From an uncultured Methanobrevibacter sp. (GTDB lineage: Archaea; Methanobacteriota; Methanobacteria; Methanobacteriales; Methanobacteriaceae), in contig ONIK01000094.1 in NCBI GenBank assembly GCA_900317865.1, forward strand, positions 1 through 5,874: DNA of 5,874 nucleotides, written 5' to 3'. The notes beneath the pieces were generated by a model. The model worked only from the letters and a program-made list of their open reading frames with translations. It made no database searches and had not been told where the DNA came from. Of the stretch, positions 1 through 5,864 are shown in pieces (the stretch's first letter is position 1; each line of letters begins with the position of its first letter). Made by a program: the position numbers and the translations under genes.

Positions 1-3000
1 GTGATTTTGGTGGGGCTATTTACATAAATAAAAAATCCGGTGATGTATCTTTCATTAATACTACATTTATAGCTAATTCAGCCACTGCTGGAGATGGTGG
101 GGCTATTTATAGTGATAGTGGATCAACCAATATCATATTGATTAATTCATTATTTAAAGATAATTATGCTAATGGTGGTAAGGAAAAACGTTATGGCGGA
201 GCAATTAAATGTTCTAATAAACTTACTGTTGATAACTGTACTTTTATCGGTAATTGGGCTGAAAATTTAGGTGGTGCAATATATACAAGCACATTGGACA
301 GCATTAAAAATTCTGTATTCATATCTAATCGTGCTAAAGAAGGTGGTGCAGTTTATGTCAATAATAAATGCACAATGTCAGTCACAAACACATATTTCAA
401 TTCTAATAAGGCTACTGATGGTCGTGGAGGTGCAATTTATACAGATTCAAAATCATCTTCATTAACTATAAATAATAATGTATTTTTAGCTAATGATGCA
501 TCTGGTCAAGGAAAAGATGTCTTTAATAGTGGTTCTTATTCTTCAATTAAACAAAATTGGTGGGGTACTAATTCTCCATCCTTTGATAATGATAAATTAA
601 TTGAATATCATACTATTGGTAAAAATCAAAGACATTCTGACAGTAATCCAAATAAGGTTAGCATTTCTAGTGAATCAAAAGGTTATGTTGGAGTTGGCAC
701 TTCCATAAAAGTTACTTTCACCTCAGCTATTGCTAATTATGAATTTAATACAATTAAATTTTCTTCTAATAAAAAAGGTAATTTTACAAATAAAAATATT
801 GTAGGTAATTCATTAGAAATTATCTATGTTCCTAATGAAGAGGGTACTCATAAAATCACTGCCACTCTCGATTCTCAAAATTTGAATTGTGACGTGAATA
901 TTGGTAAAATTACTGTTTATGGAAAAGATATGACTAAAGTACAGGGTGATAACAAAACTTTCACTGCCATATTTAAAGATTCTTCTGGTAATTATCTAAA
1001 AAAAGACACTGAAGTTGCTTTTGAAATTAATAAAGTTGAATATAAGGTTAAAGTTTCCAATAATGGTATTGCAGAATTAACTTCTTTAAGCAATTTGCAG
1101 CCGGGTATTTACAATGTAAAATCCATTAATAAAGTCACTGGTGAATCTTTTACCAATAAAATTAATATCTTATCAAGAAATGCTACTTATAATATTAGTG
1201 ATATTTTTGCGGTTAAATTCAATTCAGAAAAATTAAAAAATGGTTCTGTTAAATTTAAAGTTGGAAATTATTTGTTTGTAGGAAATGTTACTAATGATGT
1301 TGCATTTTGTATTTTAAATGTAAAACCTGGGGATTATTCTGTTGATGTTTTGCATAATGACAAGGTAGTATACACTATTAAAATTAAAGTACTTAATAAA
1401 TACTCTAAAACTTCTGCAAAATTAAATAAAACTAGTTATGGTTCTTTAATACCTATATATAACAATGAAACATTTAAAAAAAATAATAATACCATTTATA
1501 GTGTCATTGGTGAAAATTTATATCGTTATATTTTCCCTAATGCTGAAACAAGTATTATTTATAACGTGACAGTTTCAAATAATAATGATTTTGAAAAGGT
1601 TCTTAAAAAAATATCCGGTAGTGATTTCAAAGCAGACATAATAATAATTAATCTTAAAAAGAATACATATAAACTTTCCAACGGTTTTTACAGAGATCAA
1701 GAATGGAGCTATTATATTCATTTAACTCATGGTGCCCTTTATATTAATGGTAATGGTGCTACTATTGATGATAATTATAAAAACGGATTTATTACTTTAG
1801 AAAAGGGTACTAAAATTTCCGTAAATAATCTTACTTTCACACGTTTTAAACGTGTTTTTGTAAATAATGGTGAAGTGTACTGTAATAATGTTAATTTTGT
1901 AAAAAATGATGCATCATTCTGGGTCACTTCAACTAAAGGTACTGTTATCTATAATAAAAATACGGCTACTTTCGTTAATTGTGCTTTTGATCATAATGAA
2001 AATAGACATGGAACATCTATTTATTTCTATCAGAGTAATTTGGAAGCATCTGTTTTATATGCAGAGCCAAGTTCTATAACAAACTTTGTTTTATGTAATT
2101 TTAAAACTGATTATGATACTATTCATGCTGTTGACGGTAGTATGGTTGTTCTTTATGATAAAAATGAGGATAATTTCAAAAGACTGGTTAAAGATTCAAA
2201 CAATAATTTTGAAGTCGGTTCCTGTCTGGATTATAGACCTTATTCCTCATTCAATAGAAATATAACCAGTACACATAATTACAATGATGCATTAAAGTTA
2301 GCAAAAGATTATAGGTCAAATATTTACAAGTTAAATTCTACTTCATTTGTATTTGATTTACAAAATAAAAAATATGATATTTCTTTATCTGATTATGATA
2401 GTGTTGCATCTTCCAGGAAGGATTTCCGTACTTTCAATTCTTTGTCAACTATGTTGACGGGTGCAGGTAAGAAAGATAATACGTATGTTCACCATCAATT
2501 TTTGTTTGATGTGGGAAGCAGATCTATTGTTATCAATGGTCACGGAGCTGAAATTAAATTAACTGGCAGTTCTGACAGTAAAGACAATCATTTCGCTTTT
2601 GTTCCAAAATATGGTTCATTAACATTAATAAATTTAACTATATCTGGTTTTAATAATGCTATTCTTAATTATGGTAAATTAATCATTATTAACTGTACAT
2701 TTAAAGAAAATAGGATACATTATTTCTATCAAAATGCCGAAACTGAATTTGGTGGAGCAATAAGAAATTATGACTCCGTATATGTTTATAATACAACATT
2801 TACCAAAAACCGCGCTTCTTATGGTGGTGCATATTATGGTAAAGGTGCTTCATCAGTTGCTCAGTTTTATAATTGTTCATTCAGTGGCAATACTAGATTA
2901 TCTAATTTAGCATGGTATAATAATGATGATAATCCAATATGTTTGGATAATAATGCTGTAGTCAAAGTAATTAAATGTAAAGGGCTTACTAAATCCAATA

Positions 3001-4073
3001 TTATTTTAAAAAATGATGGATTGGTATTATATAGAAATAGTCTTAATGAAACTGTTTATAATTTGGTTGTGGATGATTTGACAGCATTATATAAATTATC
3101 TAACCTGCTTAAAAAGAACGAAGAGTATGATGTTATTAATGTTTCATTCATGAAAAATGATTATAATGTAATATCTAATTCAAAAATACTATTGGATTTT
3201 GATTATGGTAATTTGATTCTAAATGGTAATGGTGCAAAGATATTTGTTCAAAATCCTAATGATAATGATGAAACTCAATTTTTAGTAACAAAACCACGTT
3301 CTTCTGTATTCATTAATAATCTAACAATTCAAGGATTTAATATTGCAATTGAAAACAAGGGATCTGTTAATATATTCAATTCATATTTAAATAATAATAA
3401 AGCTGATTATAAATCAAAAAAAGATTATGGCGGAGCTATTGTTAATAACGGTACAGTTACAATTTATAATTCTGCATTCTCTGGAAACTATGCTAAATAT
3501 GCTGGTGCAATATATAATATGGCAACTTTAAAGGTTATTAAAACTAATTTCACAGCTAATAAGGGTTATAATAGTAAGGGGAATGTAGATATTTATAATG
3601 AAAAAACATCAGCATCTATCCTGTCAGTTAAATCATATCCTAGTGTTGTAGATCATTTTCCAAGAGCAGCATGGCAACAGGATTTAATCGAAACTGGTGT
3701 TACGTTAGGTATTACTGTTGTTACTATTGGAATTAGTGCCGGAATTTCATATGCCGGAATTCAAGCCGCCCATTATATCAATATGCTTGTAGGTGCTATT
3801 GTTGGTAGTGCCGGCGGTTTGGTTAATGCAATAACATATTCTGTCGATCAGCATGATTATGGTGAGTTTGCTTCTAGGCTTATAAGTGGTATTAACGATG
3901 GTGTTGGTGCTGTTGCTTTAGGTGAAGAATTAGCGCATGTTATTGAAAATTCTGTCCGCCCGGTGGACAACCATCGTTTATCTCCAGAAGAAGTTGGAAA
4001 AATGGCTGTTGAATTGATTTTCGATAAAGTTGTTGAAAAGGCTCTTGAATTGGTTAAAGATGTTATTCTTTAA
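1..4073 (+). CDS. Adhesin-like surface protein (ALP), beta-helix/Ig-like, 5'-truncated by the window edge
   Basis: Probable exported cell-surface adhesin of the Methanobrevibacter ALP type. The frame is open from nt 3, giving 1356 codons here (codon k begins at nt 3k); signal peptide and start lie off the left edge. Codons 1-190: Pmp-like beta-helix with GGAI/GGAV motifs, closed by NWWG at 185-188. About 218-467: three Ig-like beta-sandwich domains. About 522-1205: three tandem beta-helix modules, each with a (I/L)NG(N/H)GA.I signature (581, 844, 1073). From about 1210: a distinct domain with an uncharged Gly/Ala/Ile/Val stretch (1231-1281) and a helical tail. N-x-S/T sequons are frequent, consistent with an N-glycosylated exported protein. 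I see no pseudomurein-binding, transglutaminase or sortase-like motif. The TTG at nt 138 could be called a start, but it lacks a Shine-Dalgarno and the repeats continue upstream of it. The family call is firm; the ligand is unknown. Confidence 0.9.
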   Translation, partial: DFGGAIYINKKSGDVSFINTTFIANSATAGDGGAIYSDSGSTNIILINSLFKDNYANGGKEKRYGGAIKCSNKLTVDNCTFIGNWAENLGGAIYTSTLDSIKNSVFISNRAKEGGAVYVNNKCTMSVTNTYFNSNKATDGRGGAIYTDSKSSSLTINNNVFLANDASGQGKDVFNSGSYSSIKQNWWGTNSPSFDNDKLIEYHTIGKNQRHSDSNPNKVSISSESKGYVGVGTSIKVTFTSAIANYEFNTIKFSSNKKGNFTNKNIVGNSLEIIYVPNEEGTHKITATLDSQNLNCDVNIGKITVYGKDMTKVQGDNKTFTAIFKDSSGNYLKKDTEVAFEINKVEYKVKVSNNGIAELTSLSNLQPGIYNVKSINKVTGESFTNKINILSRNATYNISDIFAVKFNSEKLKNGSVKFKVGNYLFVGNVTNDVAFCILNVKPGDYSVDVLHNDKVVYTIKIKVLNKYSKTSAKLNKTSYGSLIPIYNNETFKKNNNTIYSVIGENLYRYIFPNAETSIIYNVTVSNNNDFEKVLKKISGSDFKADIIIINLKKNTYKLSNGFYRDQEWSYYIHLTHGALYINGNGATIDDNYKNGFITLEKGTKISVNNLTFTRFKRVFVNNGEVYCNNVNFVKNDASFWVTSTKGTVIYNKNTATFVNCAFDHNENRHGTSIYFYQSNLEASVLYAEPSSITNFVLCNFKTDYDTIHAVDGSMVVLYDKNEDNFKRLVKDSNNNFEVGSCLDYRPYSSFNRNITSTHNYNDALKLAKDYRSNIYKLNSTSFVFDLQNKKYDISLSDYDSVASSRKDFRTFNSLSTMLTGAGKKDNTYVHHQFLFDVGSRSIVINGHGAEIKLTGSSDSKDNHFAFVPKYGSLTLINLTISGFNNAILNYGKLIIINCTFKENRIHYFYQNAETEFGGAIRNYDSVYVYNTTFTKNRASYGGAYYGKGASSVAQFYNCSFSGNTRLSNLAWYNNDDNPICLDNNAVVKVIKCKGLTKSNIILKNDGLVLYRNSLNETVYNLVVDDLTALYKLSNLLKKNEEYDVINVSFMKNDYNVISNSKILLDFDYGNLILNGNGAKIFVQNPNDNDETQFLVTKPRSSVFINNLTIQGFNIAIENKGSVNIFNSYLNNNKADYKSKKDYGGAIVNNGTVTIYNSAFSGNYAKYAGAIYNMATLKVIKTNFTANKGYNSKGNVDIYNEKTSASILSVKSYPSVVDHFPRAAWQQDLIETGVTLGITVVTIGISAGISYAGIQAAHYINMLVGAIVGSAGGLVNAITYSVDQHDYGEFASRLISGINDGVGAVALGEELAHVIENSVRPVDNHRLSPEEVGKMAVELIFDKVVEKALELVKDVIL
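9..566 (+). repeat. Pmp-like beta-helix repeats (GGAI[Y]) ending in an NWWGTNSP cap
   Basis: Six GGA(I/V)(Y/K) motifs begin at codons 3, 32, 65, 90, 114 and 142 (nt 9, 96, 195, 270, 342, 426), spaced 24-33 residues apart. Each is preceded by an 'xx(T/S)xFxxNxA' strand such as NCTFIGNWA or SVFISNRA, the usual rung pattern of chlamydial Pmp-type and methanogen ALP beta-helices. At DNA level the copies at 9-23 and 96-110 are nearly identical, while the others have drifted. The array ends at an NWWGTNSP motif (W codons 186-187), which in ALPs typically closes a beta-helix. The array extends off the left edge, so the copy number is a minimum. Confidence 0.85.
654..1403 (+). other. Region of about three Ig-like (Big-type) beta-sandwich domains in the ALP
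   Basis: Between the two beta-helix regions the translation changes to alternating short strands typical of bacterial/archaeal Ig-like domains. Rough units: nt 654-905 (VSISSES... to ...NLNCDVN), with a 'PNEEGTHKITATL' edge; nt 906-1173 (ITVYGKDMTKVQGDNKTFTA...), with the 'G.NY..L.KDTEVAFEIN...V.NNGIAEL....L.PGIYNV' pattern common in methanogen ALPs; and nt 1174-1403 (ATYNISDIF...), with a second 'NVKPGDYSVDV' edge. The 'PG.Y.V' motif in units 2 and 3 supports a repeated fold. Such domains usually act as spacers or stalks. The first unit is the most divergent and its limits are uncertain. Confidence 0.65.
1566..3620 (+). repeat. Three tandem copies of a second beta-helix module in the ALP
   Basis: Three related modules follow one another at about nt 1566-2261, 2262-3059 and 3060-3620. 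Each begins with a lead-in: NNNDFEKVLKKI, NYNDALKLAKDY or DDLTALYKLSNLL. A 'Y.(L/I/V)S' strand follows, then the signature INGNGATI (nt 1743-1766), INGHGAEI (2532-2555) or LNGNGAKI (3219-3242). Next come the rungs: 'I(S/T)(V/L).NLT(F/I).(R/G)F' and 'NC(T/A)F..N'-type strands. Modules 2 and 3 end in GGA(I/Y) motifs (nt 2751, 2823, 3429; AGAIY at 3501). Module 1 lacks a clear GGAI and looks degenerate after its rungs. Module 2 has about 30 extra residues before its signature. The copies are divergent, so the duplications are old. Confidence 0.75.
3642..4070 (+). other. Unusual C-terminal domain of the ALP: glycine-zipper hydrophobic stretch plus helical tail
   Basis: After the last beta-helix rung comes a linker (PSVVDHFPRAAWQQDLIE), then 51 residues (codons 1231-1281, nt 3693-3845) without Asp, Glu, Lys or Arg. 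Glycines in this stretch sit at 1232, 1236, 1243, 1247, 1252, 1264, 1268, 1271 and 1272, with several i/i+4 pairs. It divides naturally at AAHYIN (1255-1260) into two hydrophobic segments, as in a membrane hairpin. A charged, probably helical tail of about 75 residues follows, with an 'RPVDNHRLSPEEVGKM' turn and an amphipathic end (VELIFDKVVEKALELVKDVIL). It could anchor the protein in the membrane, or resemble the glycine-rich region ahead of toxin domains in polymorphic toxins. No catalytic motif is evident and I do not recognise the family. Confidence 0.6.
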
Positions 4074-4097
4074 TGGAAAAAATAATGGTTGAACAAA

Positions 4098-4136
4098 AAT
4101 AGGGAATTCATTTTCTCTATTCTTTTTTTATTTTTT
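4098..4136 (+). terminator. Hairpin plus double T-tract, probable terminator of the ALP gene
   Basis: A 9-bp stem (AATAGGGAA at 4098-4106 with TTCTCTATT at 4113-4121, one G-U wobble, six-base loop) lies 24 bases after the ALP stop. It is followed at once by T7 (4123-4129), an A, and T6 (4131-4136). Archaeal RNA polymerase terminates on oligo-U alone, so the T-tracts are the main evidence; the hairpin makes it resemble a bacterial intrinsic terminator. Confidence 0.7.
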
Positions 4137-4152
4137 AAAAAATTTTTGCAAT

Positions 4153-4189
4153 AAAAATAGTTGTAAAAGATAGTAAATTAACTATCTTT
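4153..4189 (-). terminator. Hairpin and T-run at the 3' end of the cyclophilin gene
   Basis: A perfect 9-bp inverted repeat (AAAGATAGT at 4166-4174, ACTATCTTT at 4181-4189, six-base loop) covers the last codons and stop of the cyclophilin gene. Read on the minus strand it is followed by TTTTACAAC and then T5 (A-run 4153-4157); a further T6 lies at the A-run 4137-4142. This fits transcript termination just after the stop codon. The stem is AT-rich and weak, so the T-runs may matter more. Confidence 0.5.
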
Positions 4190-4613
4190 CTTCGATATAT
4201 ACTTTATTCATTTTGTCCCCTTGTTGGATTGCATTAACCACATCTTGGCCTTTGATTACTTGGCCGAATACAGTATGCACTCCGTCTAAGTGAGGTTGTG
4301 GGGAATGGGTAATAAAGAATTGGCTTCCACCAGTATCTTTTCCTGCATGTGCCATAGATAATGCACCGGTACCATGTTTGTGTGGGTTTCCTTCAGTTTC
4401 ACATTTGATGGTGTAACCTGGTCCACCAGTTCCGTTTCCATTAGGACAACCTCCTTGGATTACAAAGTTTGGTATTACTCTGTGGAAAGTTAATCCATCA
4501 TAAAATCCTTCATTAGCTAATTTTTCGAAGTTAGCTACAGTACCTGGAGCTTCATTTGGGAATAATTCTAATTCGATTACTCCTTTATCAGTTTCAATTA
4601 TTGCGACTTTCAT
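4182..4613 (-). CDS. ppiB: Cyclophilin-type peptidyl-prolyl cis-trans isomerase
   Basis: Catalyses cis-trans isomerisation of Xaa-Pro bonds, assisting protein folding; cytoplasmic, as there is no signal peptide or membrane segment. The 143-residue length matches single-domain prokaryotic cyclophilins. Catalytic and binding motifs are present: FHRVIPNFVIQGG (43-55, with R45, F50 and Q53 matching human CypA R55, F60 and Q63), GTGGPGY (61-67), GALSMAHAG (83-91), GSQFFI (96-101, F100 matching F113), and HLDGVHTVFG (108-117, H113 matching H126). The CypA Trp121 position is His108, a substitution expected to weaken cyclosporin A binding. The ATG at 4611-4613 has an AGGTGAT Shine-Dalgarno four bases upstream and matches the conserved N-terminus. 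The gene converges on the ALP gene and diverges from argD, so it is probably monocistronic. Confidence 0.95.
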   Translation of the reverse strand: MKVAIIETDKGVIELELFPNEAPGTVANFEKLANEGFYDGLTFHRVIPNFVIQGGCPNGNGTGGPGYTIKCETEGNPHKHGTGALSMAHAGKDTGGSQFFITHSPQPHLDGVHTVFGQVIKGQDVVNAIQQGDKMNKVYIEER

Positions 4614-4616
4614 TTA

Positions 4617-4623
4617 ATCACCT
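4617..4623 (-). promoter_or_regulatory. Ribosome binding site of the cyclophilin gene
   Basis: Read on the minus strand this is AGGTGAT, complementary to the 3' end of methanogen 16S rRNA, placed three to five bases before the ATG at 4613. It fixes the start codon. Confidence 0.8.
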
Positions 4624-4632
4624 TTTTATTAA

Positions 4633-4641
4633 TATATAAAT
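4633..4641 (+). promoter_or_regulatory. Candidate TATA box of argD
   Basis: TATATAAAT matches the archaeal TATA-box pattern. A start site about 25 bases downstream (near nt 4663) would give a leader of about 25 bases that includes the argD Shine-Dalgarno. The region is so AT-rich that other placements are possible. Confidence 0.4.
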
Positions 4642-4649
4642 ATCATTAT

Positions 4650-4660
4650 TAATATAATTA
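4650..4660 (-). promoter_or_regulatory. Candidate TATA box of the cyclophilin gene
   Basis: Read on the minus strand this is TAATTATATTA. A start about 25 bases downstream (near nt 4628) would leave room for the AGGTGAT Shine-Dalgarno. The alternative TATA at 4633-4641, read in reverse, would put the start inside the ATG and make the Shine-Dalgarno useless, so this site is preferred. Evidence is positional only. Confidence 0.35.
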
Positions 4661-4674
4661 TTATCTAATTGTTT

Positions 4675-4680
4675 AGGAGG
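4675..4680 (+). promoter_or_regulatory. Ribosome binding site of argD
   Basis: A perfect AGGAGG seven bases before the ATG at 4688. It fixes the argD start. Confidence 0.9.
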
Positions 4681-4687
4681 ATAAAAT

Positions 4688-5848
4688 ATGAATACTCAAG
4701 AACTGATTAAAATTGAAGATGATTATTTTATTAATACATTCACAAGACAACCAATTGTTTTAGACCATGGTGAAGGTGTTAAAGTTACAGATATTGATGG
4801 AAATGAATATTTGGACATGTTTGCAGGTATTGCAGTTAATGCTTTAGGTCATAATCACCCAAAACTAGTCAAAGCAATTCAAGATCAAGCAGGAAAACTC
4901 ATTCACGTTTCAAGCATTTATTATAATGAACCTGCATTGGTATATGCTAAAAAATTAATTGATTTAACCACCTTTGACAGAATATTTTATGCAAACAGCG
5001 GTGCTGAAGCTAATGAGGGCGCTATTAAATTAGCCGTTAAATACACTGGAAAAAGTGAAGTTATATCAACTGTCGATTCATTCCATGGAAGAACAATAAT
5101 GACTCTTGCTGCAACAGGGCATGATGAATATCATGAACCATTTAAAGCAATTTTACCAAAAGGATTTATTAATGTTCCATACAATGATATCGATGCTATT
5201 AAAGATGCAATTACAGAAAATACTGCAGCTATTATTGTTGAACCTATCCAGGGTGAAGGTGGAGTAAATATTCCAGATATCGGATATTTAAAAGAAATTG
5301 AAAAAATCTGTAATGAAAAAGATATTGTATTTATTGTAGATGAAGTACAGACAGGTTTTGGAAGATGCGGAACATTATTTGCTCACGAATTATTTGATGT
5401 AAAACCGGATATAATGACAATGGCTAAAGGAATTGGTGGAGGAGTTCCTATGGGAGGAATCCTTGCAACTGAAAAAGTAGCTGGTGCATTTGTACCTGGA
5501 GATCATGGAACCACTTTCGGTGGAGGACCATTGGTCTGTGCTGCTGCCAATGCAGTTTTAGATGAAATTTTAGCCGAAAACATTTTGGATAATGTTAATG
5601 AAGTTGGTGATTACTTTATTGAAGAACTTAAAAAATTAGATAAAGAGATCATTGCTGAGGTAAGAGGTAAAGGATTGATGGTTGGTTTGGAATTAACAAA
5701 ACCTGGAGCAGAATATGTTGATAAACTTCGCGAAAAAGGATTTTTAATCAACTGTACTGCAGGCAATGTTTTAAGATTTGTACCTCCATTAATTATTACC
5801 AAAGAAGAAATTGATGAATTTGTAAAGGCTTTAGATGAAACACTCTAA
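4688..5848 (+). CDS. argD: Acetylornithine aminotransferase (class III PLP-dependent)
   Basis: Transfers an amino group from glutamate to N-acetylglutamate semialdehyde to form N-acetylornithine (EC 2.6.1.11), a step of arginine biosynthesis in the cytoplasm; 386 residues, full length for the family. The class III aminotransferase motifs appear in order: SGAEANEGAIKLA (104-116, phosphate loop), SFHGRT (131-136, F132-H133 by the PLP ring), VEPIQGEGG (184-192), FIVDEVQTGFGRCG (215-228, with D218 for the pyridine nitrogen and Q221), MAKGIGGGVPMGG (245-257, K247 forming the Schiff base), HGTTFGG (273-279), and VLRFVPPL (361-368, with R363 likely binding the substrate carboxylate). The ATG has a perfect Shine-Dalgarno. 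It stands alone, divergent from the cyclophilin gene, with a T7 tract 9 bases after the stop. Related ornithine or 4-aminobutyrate aminotransferases are possible, but the motifs and length favour ArgD. Confidence 0.93.
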   Translation: MNTQELIKIEDDYFINTFTRQPIVLDHGEGVKVTDIDGNEYLDMFAGIAVNALGHNHPKLVKAIQDQAGKLIHVSSIYYNEPALVYAKKLIDLTTFDRIFYANSGAEANEGAIKLAVKYTGKSEVISTVDSFHGRTIMTLAATGHDEYHEPFKAILPKGFINVPYNDIDAIKDAITENTAAIIVEPIQGEGGVNIPDIGYLKEIEKICNEKDIVFIVDEVQTGFGRCGTLFAHELFDVKPDIMTMAKGIGGGVPMGGILATEKVAGAFVPGDHGTTFGGGPLVCAAANAVLDEILAENILDNVNEVGDYFIEELKKLDKEIIAEVRGKGLMVGLELTKPGAEYVDKLREKGFLINCTAGNVLRFVPPLIITKEEIDEFVKALDETL

Positions 5849-5857
5849 AGTTATTTA

Positions 5858-5864
5858 TTTTTTT
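5858..5864 (+). terminator. Oligo-T tract after argD
   Basis: A run of seven T residues starts 9 bases after the argD stop, preceded by TTATTTA. This is consistent with archaeal oligo-U termination. I see no stable hairpin, and the window ends ten bases later. Confidence 0.5.

Noticed and set aside
271..465. A 64-codon + strand open frame inside the ALP gene
   Set aside because: It is out of frame with the clearly repetitive ALP coding sequence, has no Shine-Dalgarno, and its translation shows no recognisable pattern.
9..566. Regularly spaced short repeats that could suggest a CRISPR-like array
   Set aside because: The repeats are in-frame codons for GGAI(Y) rungs with drifting third positions and uneven spacing; they are protein repeats.
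1476..1483. A run of eight A residues in the ALP coding region, a possible slippage (phase-variation) site
   Set aside because: It encodes Lys-Lys-Asn in frame, A-runs are expected in such AT-rich coding DNA, and I know of no established slippage switching of ALPs.
4073..4102. A nine-codon reading frame (MEKIMVEQK) whose ATG overlaps the ALP stop (TAATG)
   Set aside because: The overlap resembles translational coupling, but the peptide is tiny, has no Shine-Dalgarno, and ends inside the terminator stem. Chance in AT-rich DNA is the simpler explanation.
4074..4181. The AT-rich gap between the convergent genes as a site for a small RNA
   Set aside because: The only structure seen is explained by the two terminators; I found no promoter-like element clearly pointing into it.
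5611..5802. A 63-codon minus-strand open frame opposite the end of argD
   Set aside because: It lies wholly antisense to conserved argD coding sequence (including VLRFVPPL) and has no ribosome binding site; it is a shadow frame.
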